A DNA stretch of 64,000 nucleotides from Zonotrichia leucophrys gambelii. Lineage: Eukaryota; Chordata; Aves; Passeriformes; Passerellidae. The position numbers and the translations under genes are program-made. The stretch is taken from positions 11,623,950-11,687,949 of the forward strand of contig NC_088179.1 of NCBI RefSeq assembly GCF_028769735.1, read 5' to 3'. Of the stretch, positions 13,343-25,200 are shown piece after piece. The notes under the pieces were generated by a model. The model did no database searches. It was not told the origin of the DNA and saw only the letters and a program-made list of their open reading frames with translations. Each line of letters starts with the position of its first letter. The first letter of the stretch is position 1.

Positions 13343-13632
13343 AAGGATAAAATCAAACTTCAGCTTGACAATATTGTTGCTCTGTAAAGATTACTTTGAA
13401 GTGACAAGCAAAAATCACACTTTTTACTTCAAGAAACAACTCTGGTTTTCTTGAAGAACATGAATATAAAACATACTGGAAGAAATGGCAGCAGTAGACA
13501 AACTATATCCATGTAATTCATTTGAGCCAATAATGATGAGTTATCATAAATCAGCTTTCCAGCTATGTCATTCAATAACCTGTGGTGTTTATTTATTGCC
13601 TTATTAATGAAGTATGAGAAGAGCAGCCTAAC

Positions 13633-13646
13633 AAAAAAAAAAAAAA
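13633..13646. repeat. Poly(A) tract, 14 nt
   Basis: Uninterrupted run of 14 A. No attached element or flanking duplication was recognised. Confidence 0.75.
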
Positions 13647-14560
13647 TCATTCACTAAAATTGAGCCAATCAATCCAGAAAAATGACTAAATGATTCTGTT
13701 GTGAAACTTTACTAATTAAAATAAAAGCTTTGGGTAACTGCATGTTGTTGAATGTAACCCATTGGTGGCAGTGGTCCCAGCTCAGATGCAAATGCAGCCT
13801 ACAGAAACTAATTGGCTGAGTTGTTTTAGTCTTGCCAGAGCCTAAATCCTGTCATGTTTGTCTAGGAGATGAGAAAAAGCTTTTCTGTTTTGTGCAAACC
13901 ATGGCAGATTACACACTGTAAGGGAGACAATAAGGAAGGGTTTCAGATTCTTCATGGTGGTGTAAAATGTTGTTGAATGAACATCAGGCTGGCTTGGTTT
14001 TCATTTCAAACAATCCATGAAGGTTGAATTGCATTCCTGTTTAAGATTTCCAATTGCTGTAATGTTTAACTGATTAAATGAATAATGGCAAAATCTGTTT
14101 AACTTAAAAATCTCATATTTAACCTCCTGCCAAAGTAAGCCCTGTGATATCCATCCAGCTCTTACAGATTTTTATGATGAATCATCCAGTTTATTTTTAG
14201 GTAAATGCATATTAACAATAGAGAAAACCTTCCCATGAATTATTCTGCAAACAAACTCCAGCCCCACAGTTAGATGCACACAAATGGACTGAAAATCATG
14301 TTTATGCAAAGCAAAAGCACAAAGATTATGCTTCATTGGCCTCTTGCTTAAGCTTTTTACCTCCTGGAGGCCACAAGCCATGAACTAGCCCTTTGAATGA
14401 AGGATAATTTAATTTATTCTCAAGAAGTCAAAATGTAAATTAAAGACTAAATTCAATTCCATTATGGCAATAAAAGTAATGTTCTCAGTGAGCCATGACC
14501 AACACCAACATCTTGTACTGGAAAAAATGGATCATGAAATACAGTAGGGATATTGCCAGT

Positions 14561-14577
14561 CTTTCCCTTAGGGAAAG
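14561..14577. repeat. 17-bp odd palindrome
   Basis: CTTTCCCT and AGGGAAAG are exact reverse complements around one T. The site is short, has a T/C-rich half and an A/G-rich half, and may be chance. Confidence 0.6.
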
Positions 14578-16770
14578 AAGAGGATCTTATTGCCCATGAA
14601 TGATGGGGAGAAATGTGTTCCATATAATTTGTCATTCACTGAACTTGCTCATGAAAATCAAAAATTAATTTAATAGAAAAAAAAGGGGTTCATTCAAGAG
14701 TCTGCCAAGGGATAGTAAGAGAAAACAGCTCTAAGTCAGTAATTTTCAGAAAGCTGTTAAAAAAGTAATCCTCTCCAAACAAGAGCAAATATGGGGTAAA
14801 TACTTTGAGGTCTAAGAACCTGGCCATTGAAATAGGCATGAATGTATGCCACTTTTACAGATTTTGGAGGAACTTTTTAAATGAGCTCCCAGCATTTTTT
14901 GTGGAGTGAAATTTGAAAATGCGATTTCTATAGTTGGTTCAACATGAATGTGGCAGTCTCTTGCCTTTTTGTTCCAAAATAATTTCTAATCAAGTCTTCA
15001 CTTAAAAAACTCCCAAACAAACCTGCCTGAAGAGGATCAGTAAAACACCTCTGTTAATCATCTTATACATCACTGGAGTTATCTTGTTAAGGAGTTTGTT
15101 TCTTTCGAATGATTCAATCAGCTAAGCAGATATTTTGTATTGCCATGGAAATGAAATCGTAAAGTGTAATTGTCAGGTTTTAAAAGTTTGATGTGCAATA
15201 CAATGTTTTTTTCATCCTTCCTTTGCTTTCTTGTTTCTTCCTAATTAATTTCCTGATTAGTATCTGAGTGATAAACTTGATTTGTACTCAAGATAGGAAC
15301 CTAACATAAAGAGCTGAGTCACAGAGGTGAAATAGATAATTGATTGAAGTTTTACCAAGTTGGTTGTTTTCTTTTTATCTAATTCTACTGGAGAAATCTG
15401 GATAATTTATTTTACTTTGTGTTTCTGGTGCCTTAAAGACTGAAAAGTAATTGTTTAGGACAACAAACATTTCTTACTAAGTACAGAAGCACCAATTGGT
15501 TTCAGGGCTGTAGTTACTGATAATAAAAAGGAAAAAGAGTTTAAATTTGAATATTAAATTATGTTCCACATTAACAGTTCCTGGTTTTCTCTTGTTTTTG
15601 GCCTAGTGATTGAAATACAATTTTAAAATGCAATTACTTATCTTTAGGCAAAGATATTTCTGTTGTGTGCCTAGTGCCTTTCTAAACCAGAGCATTTGTC
15701 TATTTTTCTCCACATTTCACTATTGGTATTTAGACTTGCCTTTAAAGCAAGGCAATTCCCATTTTCATTCCATATCCACTGCCTTATATCAAGAGTCACA
15801 GACTAAGGTCTCTCTTGCCCAGTTATATATAAGATATCTCAATTTACAAAGCTTTTTTTGGTTGTTTCAGTGACTGGCTTCTTACTGAGATTCAGTGGAA
15901 TTTTGTTTTTGGGAATGGAGTCAACTCACACCCCAGGACACTATTGACAGTTCCTAACTTCTCTAATTTTATAAGAAATACAAAGAAAAGAAAGCTAACT
16001 AGAAGGCTAGGGGAAGTTCAGTTCTTTTTTGCATGGATTTGAGTATAGATTTGATTGCTGATTTCCCAACATTCCTTTTTTACCCTTACTGAGCTTTATT
16101 CCTCCAGGCATTTGGAGCTGGTCAAGGAGAGGCTCCCAAGGAAGCTGGTCCAGGTCAGGGGGCAGAGAGGAGGAAGGCAATCTTCCTGCCTGGTCCAGGA
16201 GACAACCTCACTCCTGAGCTACAGCTCTTGGCATTCAGCCATGGTCACTCTGGCATGCTCAGCGTAAAGTAGATAATAGCATTATAAAAAGGGAGGCAAA
16301 TAACAAATACTCAAGAAATTGTTTGCCAGTCCTATAAAGAAAAGGAAACTTTTCTTGTCTCACTGGAAAAAGAAAAGTAGTCTTTTTTCACACCAAGCAT
16401 CAGGAAGAGGGATAGCAATCCCAGCTCTCCCAAGAACTGTTCAGGGACCGCAGGGCTGTACATGATAATTTTCAGCCCACAACAGAACCAAGTAAATGAC
16501 AAGATAGATGTGGTTTTGTACTTTTGCAATTACAATTCTCTCAAATGTCAGAAAAAAAATATTTTCAGGCCACGGGGAACTAAATTAATTTTTCCACTGT
16601 ATAAGAGGATTTTTCTTGATGTAGAATTGAACTATACCCAACAGTCATGCAATTTACTTGTCATAGGCACACACTACTTTCATTTCTTAAATCTATATTT
16701 CCTGGAATTGCTTTTGCTATGTATGTTTTACTGAAACTGTGTTATTCACTGAGCCCTTACCTTTCAACAT

Positions 16771-16940
16771 GAAAAAGAACACAAACAATAATAATGAAAA
16801 CCTCAAAGAACAACAACCACAACACACAAAAGGCACAAAAACCCCCTACCCCCAGGAAAACCAAACCAAAAAAACCCAACCAAAAAAAAAAACCAAAAAA
16901 AACCCAACCCCAAACAAACAATAAAAAACCCCAAACCAAG
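16771..16940. repeat. A/C-rich low-complexity tract
   Basis: About 170 nt composed almost wholly of A and C on the plus strand, dominated by AAAC, CCAAAC, AACCCC and ACAAC words, with one CCCCCTACCCCC segment. The opposite strand is therefore a T/G tract with several runs of three to five G. Strand composition is unlike its neighbours. Open frames cross it on both strands only because few stop codons can be spelled from A and C. Smaller relatives occur near 27340, 45660, 54660 and 60130. Confidence 0.8.
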
Positions 16941-17029
16941 TGAAGATGAGAAGGGAAATAAATTCTGAGAAGCAGAGATACTGTATCAGTCACTTGTTTG
17001 AAAAAGCCAGGCTTTCTTGTGTACTTTAG

Positions 17030-17070
17030 GTGGGTTTTTTTATTTGTTTATTTTGTTTGTGTTTTTTAAA
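17030..17070. repeat. T/G-rich tract opposite in strand to the A/C tract
   Basis: TTTG/TTTA-type run about 90 nt after the A/C-rich tract ends. Parts of it approximate the reverse complement of 16913-16928, so the two could form an imperfect hairpin. Direct reading; pairing was not computed. Confidence 0.5.
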
Positions 17071-19143
17071 GGGAGGAAAATTAAATTGTCTTAACTGAGG
17101 AAGTTACAGTGGAATTTGTGGAACCTTTCACTTCACAGTGCAACTCAGTGGAACCTTTTCAAGAAAAGGGTGTAACTTTTCAAAAGCCACACTGCAATGT
17201 AAATATTAATGATGTCCCAGCCACCCCCACCTCTGCTGTCCTGAATGTCTGTGGAGGGATTCTGAGCAAACTTCTGTCAGTTTTTGGCTCTGAATAACAT
17301 TTAGCTTATAGACAAGTTCTGTAACCCTCCCATCCTCAAGGACTGTGTCTGAAATACACAAGTAAGTGTGCTTAGATCATTGGTATGCTGCATTGAAAGG
17401 AATTTTTTTTTTGAGAAAAGCTACTTATAGGTTATAATAGCATTATTACGTAGTTTCATACCCTTAAATAAGGATTGGCAATTTTTAAACTGACTGGTCA
17501 GCTCTGAAAGTACTTGGTAAATGTGCAGTTACATGACTTTTGTGTAAACCCTTCTAAAGATAGCCCTCCTTAACCATGTTTTCTGCTGAAAGTATGGCCT
17601 TCATATGACCTTGGGCTTTAATAAGTAGTACATTCAAGCATTGCTACTTAATTAGTTAATGATACCTTGATCACATTAGATAAGTGGTTTGGAACAATGC
17701 TGTATTCAATTAATTTTCATTTTCAACTGATTACTATTGCTACTAAGGCCTGTAATTCGAGATGTAGTTTTGTGCTGTGATATCTCATTCATTTCTATTT
17801 AAAACAGGGAAGCTACATCTTTCCAGACCCAAATGCATTTATTATCCTGAGTGTAATTACATTTAAGCTTGTTAATTGATGGCACTGGGTGTGTATTTTT
17901 TACAGGTGATGCTTATGTAATCTGTGCTCTGATAGTGTTTGCAGGTGAGGTGCACAACAGCCTTGTGTCTGAGGGTGCAGGTGTCCTGAGTCAGCTTCCC
18001 AGCACACCAAGAACTCTTTTTAAAAGTAGCCCAGGGCTTGTGCTGCTCCCCCAGTGTCTGATGGGGTGCTGGGGAGCCGAGGCTGGGCTGGCTCAGGCTC
18101 TGCCCCAGCTCTGCAGGCTGGGCAGGCAATCCCACAGCAAACCCAGCACGGCTCCCGGCCCTGTCGGACAGCTGGAGATGGAGCTCTGCCCTAGGGCTCT
18201 CCACTAAGAAAGTTCATCATTTTAATCATGACTTGAAATGTTTTAGTTTCAATTTAGCCATGTTATTCTGTGTGAAATTTTAAAGTGCAGTATTTCATCA
18301 GATGGGGAATCAAGATGACATCAATGAAATGTCAACCTGACACAGAGCTTACTGTGAATTTTCTTATGAATGCAAGAAAGGGCAAACTTAAGCTACAAGC
18401 CATTTTTTGATGTGGTGTTTCATCTGATGAATGATCTTAGTCTCTCATTAATGCAACCTTTTCTGCCAATAAAGGCTTTATTCAGATTTTTTTCGTATGA
18501 TTGCTACCATTCAATGACAAGAAGTGAGTGGGAGGAAGGCTTAAGAAAAGACCAATTTGTACCATCTGTTCCAGACATATGAACTGAGGTGATGCCATAA
18601 AAGGGAAAGCCAAGCACTTCTATCTGAAAGGGTGATCAGTGGCTATTTTACATTAATTTGAAAAATATTATTTTCTTTATAATAGTTCTGGAAACAACAT
18701 AAACTTTATATAGATTAAACCCCCCCTCTATCTGTACCAGATTTTGCATTGCCTAAATGACTGGCTTGGTGGTTTAGTTCTGGATATAATGAAACTGATG
18801 TGGAGAACTATAGTGGGCTATTTAAAATGTTTTAAGTAAAGCAGTGAAGGATCTTCAATTCCTGGTAATACTTATAGGTACTGTGCTTGAACAACACTGT
18901 TTTTCCATTGGTATGCTGTGATCTATCAGCATAAGATCTGATCTCTTAGGAGTGCCAGAATGCTCATAAGTGTCCAGAAGGTCTCTTGGCAGTCAGTGAG
19001 TTTTTTAGCTTACAAAATAACATTAAAACTTGTAATCCCATTAGTTTTTCTAATCCCAAGGATTTTGACAGGTTCTGTAGATTTGTTGATCTACTGGGGT
19101 TAAAGCAGAGAGCATGAGGTGTTTATTTGCTGCCATCTCCCAG
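17071..19143. other. Unique non-coding stretch with one GC-rich patch
   Basis: No recognisable gene. GTGGAACCTTT recurs at 17118 and 17148 at a 30-nt spacing, a weak tandem. A GC-rich patch at about 17990-18210 carries open frames on both strands (112 and 110 codons) and a small CpG cluster near 18143-18168. The overlap and composition argue that these frames are chance. Confidence 0.55.
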
Positions 19144-19251
19144 GGCATTTGCAGTAGCCTTAGGAAATACTGTCACAAATCATACTTCAATACATACTCA
19201 GGCCCACAAACCAGGGAAACCCAGATGTTGAGAAGAGTTGGTGGCAATAAG
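19144..19251 (+). CDS. Possible internal exon, unknown product
   Basis: 108 nt (36 codons, phase 0 at both ends) between a good acceptor (TTTATTTGCTGCCATCTCCCAG) and a fair donor (AATAAG|GTAACT). Only one frame is open; it starts GICSSLRKYCHKSYF and is basic. I recognise no domain. Its phases fit neither neighbouring plus-strand candidate (6832 exits at phase 1 or 2; 32364 needs phase 1), so all three cannot be consecutive exons of one transcript. No start, stop or partner exon is seen. A chance splice-flanked open frame remains likely. Confidence 0.2.
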
Positions 19252-22200
19252 GTAACTTCAGAAGCTGTGAGGGAAGAGTGAAGAAAAAATATCCTCATAA
19301 AGAACATAGAAAAGAGTTTATGAAACCTTGGGAAGAGAAGTCATAAATCAAGAGCTTTGTTTTTTTCTCTCTATAGTTTTCAATAACTATTGTCCTTATC
19401 TTGCAAAGTTTAGATAAGTTTTACTTAAATGTCAAGTAAATCTCTAGTAATTGTAGTATTGTTCACTGAGAAGGACAAAGGACCTAATAGTAAATGGAAT
19501 AATTTCAGTTATTTTTGTAGCCCTTGTTATGTAGGGTTTGAGACTAGAATGTGTAGAATGTGTATGTCTTGAATGGTATTGGCCCTTGAAAGTAAAAGAG
19601 CCCACAGACTCATTTATCTTTATTTTATCTTCCCAAAATCTTAATTGCCTTTTTGACTCTTTATACATGCTGTCTGCTTTACAGGACCCAGCCACACCAG
19701 CAATAGTCTGGTTTTATAATGCATGCTGTGTTACTCCAATTAAAATAAACCTTTGCATTTCAAATTGCCATTTCTTTATTTCTTCTTTGGCAATGAAAAA
19801 ATATCCTTGTCAGAAATGCAAAGTGTTCTCTTCACAGTCTCATTAAATAAGCAAAGTAGGTCACTCAGATGTTCTTGTATCAAGCTAATACAGAGACTAA
19901 ACAGTCAATGTATTTCAAAGCTGTGAGTCTCAACCCTTGTTCCTACAAGGTGTGACCTTATATCAGAACTGTCACTTCAAAGTTTTGAAAAAATCTGATG
20001 TATTATAACAGAAGCATGTCAGGAAGCCATGGGATGAGCTGAAGAGAATGAATTATTTCATAGGCCAGTGAAAAACTCAGTGTGAACTGAGGTGTATATG
20101 TATTTGTCAGTCATCATGGCAGGTTCAAAAAGAAAAACATGTTTTGTAGGTGCTTCCTTCTTCATGAGCCCTTAAGATTATGATGCTGCTTTTGTCCTTG
20201 GCCAGAGAGAAACACTCCCCACACCACAGCCCCCAAATAGTAATGCATTAATAACAAAAATAGTCATAAAAATAATTCTGATTCTATGGAGAAACATTTG
20301 CATCTAGATGAGCCTTCCTGCCATGCACAAAAATTAATGCTTAGCAATTAACTAAGAACTAATGCTATGGATGCATCAAATTTTCTTTTAATTGCAAGAT
20401 TTTCACAATGTAAAGGCTGCTTTATCTTTGATGTTGGAGATTTCCATTATGATATCAACTTCTGAAAGATATGAATAGCAAAAAGTATCCAGATTAAAAA
20501 TGCCCACTTTATTGTACAGCAAATTCTGTCAATTATTATGCAAAATCTGGAGTCAGGGTGGGCCATAAACAAAAGATACTTTAGAAGTCAGTCAGTAAAA
20601 TGCAAAACTAAACTGTGACTGTTTATGAGCTGGATCCTTGCTGGTTTGTGAGATGATAATGGAGGTTTTTGTATTGAAAGTCTTCTACAGAGGTTTAGGT
20701 CTAGTATCAGCTGATAACTGTATCATCTGCATTTAGGATTAGGCCAGTAGTGCCTCGTTAAAAGTGGGGAGCATGCCTTGTTTTGCTAAAGGGTTTTAGC
20801 CTTACTGATCAGCTAGAAGGTTTTTATTGAGGTTTTTATCATTTTGTGGTAGTGTTAGTGAAGAGCAGAGGAGAGGGTGAAGTCAGTCAGCTATAAAAAA
20901 GCAGGTTGTGTTTCACTCCATTTTTCCAAATAGGAATGCTTGAGATGCAGGCATTATTCATTGTTATTTATCACGATAATTTTCAAGAATCCAAAATAGC
21001 TATTTGAAGAAATAGAAGGTGTTTATTGTTTCAACTAGCCCAATATGCCAGCAATTCAGTTTTACAGAATGCAACTTTAGAACTCCACTCAGACCAGATA
21101 CATTCTCTTCAGACTGCTACAGCTTCTCTTATTTGATAAATGTTTAACAAGACCTGATTTTGACTGGCCTTATAAAAGTTCAGACAATTTGATTTTAGAA
21201 TGGTAACTCTAATAAAAACTAGAGTACATAAAACTCTAAAAGTAGACTACAGACTTGAGCTGCGTGTACAAAGTATCAGCTGCTCAGCTGTTCTCAGTCT
21301 GGTTCATGCTGGATAAAATTTTGTGAGATAGGGAATAATTTCTGCCCTCCCTAAAAATGACTGTGAGGGGCTCCTCTTACACAGGGATTACAACTTTTAA
21401 GGTAGTTTTAGTTATCCTGTTCCATACTGTGCTCTCACTGCTGTTAAAAATATCTTCATCAATTTATTAAATCATGAATGTGCTTAGTGCTAGAGGTAGA
21501 GCTCATAGAAAGAACTTCAGCACTCTCCCTGTGGATGTAGCTGGGATACACAGATGTGCTGAGACAGGATTTGGGGAATCAGCTAGGCTGATTCAGTCGC
21601 TGAAAGAGAAGTTCAAGAATGTACACCATGATTTTGCCCAGAATTGATGTTGGATAATAATAAAACCAGTAGGATGTAATCTTTAGTCTCATTACGAAAA
21701 GAGGAGAAAATTAAAATATTCATTAAAACTGCATACAGGAGGTAATATCCAGAAATCCAGGTCGTATGCATAGCACACGTGTTTCAAGAGTTTGCAAATG
21801 ACTTCAAGCAAAATTCCAAGGTGGGTCACATGATGTAATATCTAAGTAGATTCTGTAGGGTCCCATTTCAGCAGCCCTGATAAATATTCCTACTGCTATT
21901 GTTTACTCTGTTTAATAACCCTGAGTCCCTGTTGTTTTCATCTGAAATGTAATTTATACTGTTTAGCCTCAACCAATGGATTATTTGCCCTGGGAGACCT
22001 CTAGAGAGATCTGTTTCCTGCCCACACCATCTTAGGACCTGAGCTGTTTGCCTGGCCAAGGTGATTGCAACCAAACCTGTACAGATAAAAAAGCACTTTC
22101 CCCTACACAAGTCTCCAGGCAGGCACTTTTTTCCCCAGTGCATTGTAAAAGTTCTGTACATCATGAGAATACAGGGCATTGTTTGCCTTGCTCAAGTGGC

Positions 22201-25200
22201 CCTCATCTCCTGCTGAGTTTGCTCAGCTTGTTTTGCTCATTATTTCACAGATTATAGCACAGTGCTGACTTCCCTTCAGCTACATTCCTACTGCAGCAGT
22301 CTGCTTTGGAGCTGTTTGAATTGTTGCAAGGGCAAGAATTCAATAGGCAGAATGGAAAATGCTGTGGAGCACTGGTCCCACCCCCTGTGCTGCATTTCAG
22401 CTGCACTAGATATTCCCACCTGCCTTAAGCTTTGTGCTCAGCATTTCAGATGCTAAGTGTTGACTGTGACTCCATGTAGTTGTTCTGAGAATTATTTTCC
22501 TTATGTGATTTATAACTTGACTTTCTGTGAGACATTTGAGGTGCTTTATGGCATTGGACTGGTCTGTATTTATGATTTAGCAGGTCTGCATGAATGCATA
22601 CTGGATCTTGGACACATGCCTGAGTTAGAATGGAGATACCCATGCTAAGATCAAGAGCTATGTGAAGGTTTATCAAATTGCTTCCCTGGTAATTTACTGC
22701 AGATGGAATTTGAGAATTTACAGTCTTGAATATAAATGGGCTATAATAAATTGGGAGAAGTTTGTTTTCCACTTTCCATTTAAAAAAAAGTAATTTCTAT
22801 AGTCTGTTGAACTAAGGAAGTTATTAGTGGCCAGATCTTTGTGAAGAAAGCATAAGGGACAGTCTTTTCAGATATTTTTTAATATCTTTCTGAAGACTAT
22901 TCATCTGCAGCTGGCTAATTTCATCTGTAAAATTTCTTTTTAATTGGAGGTTAAGAAGTTCTTATGACAGTAATTATTCAGGGAGCAACCTCTGACTTGA
23001 TGCTAAGCCTGGCAAATGAACATACTTTTTTTTCCCTAAATGGAAGGGTTTTCAGAGTCTTTTGGTTTCTAAGAGGTGTAATTTCCCCAGTTTAGATTTC
23101 TGGTGCCTCTGTAACTCCAGGTGGGTGGCAGCATTTAAGGGGAATGGGATGGATTTCACTACTGCTTGGCTTCACTGGGAGAGAGATTTTGGGACAATGC
23201 ACTGGGAGGTGACCTTTATTGGACAGGGGAATAACTTGAATAACATCGCAGAGCTGGGTTAGCTGTGAGTGCAGAGGGATGCACTAGGGATGATACAATG
23301 CCCAGAACATGGGAGTTTCATGCTAATATGAATAGAGACTTGAGTGTTAGTTGTGTCAGGGAGACTTAGCACTTTCTTTTAAGAAAAGAATTTGAACTAA
23401 AGAAATACAAATTACACAGAAGAGGGGAGTCCTATCTTGTAGAAGAGTTTAATAAAAACACCAATGAGTTCTGACATTTTAAGAATTAGGAAAAAATTGT
23501 TTTCTTATTTTTTTTCCCTTTGGGATCTAGCAGTACGTAGTGTGCTCAACAACAAAATTTTGCAATTTTTCATGTAGCTTTTAATTTTTTAAAATTTAGC
23601 TATTCTGAGAAAATCAATTTAGCTGAGTAACAGTGATAGGATCTCCAGCTATTATCACCTAATCATTAATTTCTCCTGGTCTCTGTTTAATACAACTACC
23701 GCAGAATGTTTAATAAATCATTAAAATAGCTTGGATTTAACTGGGGAATAAATTATTTAAAACCATAACTACAACCTATTTCCCTACTCCCAACCCCTCA
23801 AACCCTTTTCACTTATTAAAGCATAAGTGAATTAAAGCACAATGAAATCATAAATATGAGAATCTACAGCTTTTAAAAGAAAAATAATGAAGAGAATTAA
23901 TGCATACAACTGAATTCCTAAATCTCATCTGCTCATGATCCATGGCTGCAGATTCCTCATGGTTGTATTTCATGAAGTGCTTAGCACCTCTAGTGTTCAC
24001 ATTCCCCTTGTCTGGTTCAGAATGAAGATATTGCTCTCTTTGTTTTTGTCACTGCTTTTTTTTATTTTTTCCCCTACCAAAGCATCAGAGAGACCATCAG
24101 CAGGAGCAGGTTTATTTGTGATTTGGCTGGTGCTTTGCAGCTGTGATTGCAGCCCTGTCACCAAGGGCAGGGCACAATTGAAGGTGTGGGTGCACAGCAG
24201 GCTCAGCACCCTGAAGCCCTTGAACCTCTCAGTAGCTTTAGTGACAGCTGCTTGTAAATACAACTTATTTTGGTAAGGTGTGGCAGTTTTTGTTGAGTTT
24301 TTATATTAAATTGGGCATCTGGTTCTTCCTGAACATCAGATTCTGGCAGCACAGCGACACTAACGGAGTAGAAGAAAGTTTCAGCTGGTGTAAAATGAAT
24401 TAGTGAACTCTTTTCTGCTTCATGTTTGTGGACGTGATAGATGCCTGGGATGTTTGTTTACAGGAAATGAATAATTAAAGAAAATTAAGACCCAGTTGAA
24501 TAGCACCATTAGGTTAAACAGATTCCTCTTCTAGGATTAAAGGTTAAGGTGAAAGACAATGTAAATAAGTAATTTGATCTCCTAGTAAAATGCTTAACTT
24601 TTCCCAGCTTGCTTTGTGTAATTTTAAAATATATCTGTAGTCACTGAGTGGCAAATCCAAAAGCAGATGGTTATCTATATAATTCTTATCTCCTTTTATG
24701 GGTACATAATCTCTTTTTTTTCTGAAAGTCAAGGTTTTAGTAGCTAAAAATGAAGGAAAGTGTTCTCTTGCCGTACAAGAATTCTTTTATAGTTGGTTTA
24801 AAGAAACAGTTAACTGTCCCTGAAAGCTCACTTTTTTGTTTTCTAATTTTCAGGAAGAGGAAAAAAATAATGTAGTCAACAGATACTTGGAAAAAATCCA
24901 ATTATTTATAGCAAGAAGGAACTGCTAATTCTCTTGTTCAGAAGGGTCTTTTGGTCTTTCTGTCTAATAAAAGGATTCTTGTCTTGAGGTAAATAACGTC
25001 AAACACTGCTTATACTGATGCTGAAGAGGAGAAAAATTACAGTACAGAAAGCTTTGAGATTAGGGAAGCAATCTGTGTGTTTACAAATGTGTCCTTTGCA
25101 TAACTGGCTGGTGAATTCCCAGTGTGGGTTGTCCAGAGGGAGTAAAATGTCTGTTACCCTATTCTAGAAATAGCAGCTGGACCCTCATATTATAGAGAGC

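Larger units (their letters stand above)
7739..16770. other. Unique non-coding stretch
   Basis: No recognisable gene. GC-richer patches at about 7760-8090, 9300-9700 and 11000-11250 carry overlapping open frames on both strands, the longest 134 codons on the minus strand at 9300-9704, and none resembles a known protein. The rest is AT-rich unique sequence with many ATTA cores, plus small palindromes and homopolymers listed separately. No dispersed repeat could be identified. Confidence 0.6.

Noticed and set aside
17907..17943. Plus-strand 37-nt segment reading GDAYVICALIVFA
   Set aside because: The GDAY string recalls guanylate cyclases, but nothing around it matches that family.
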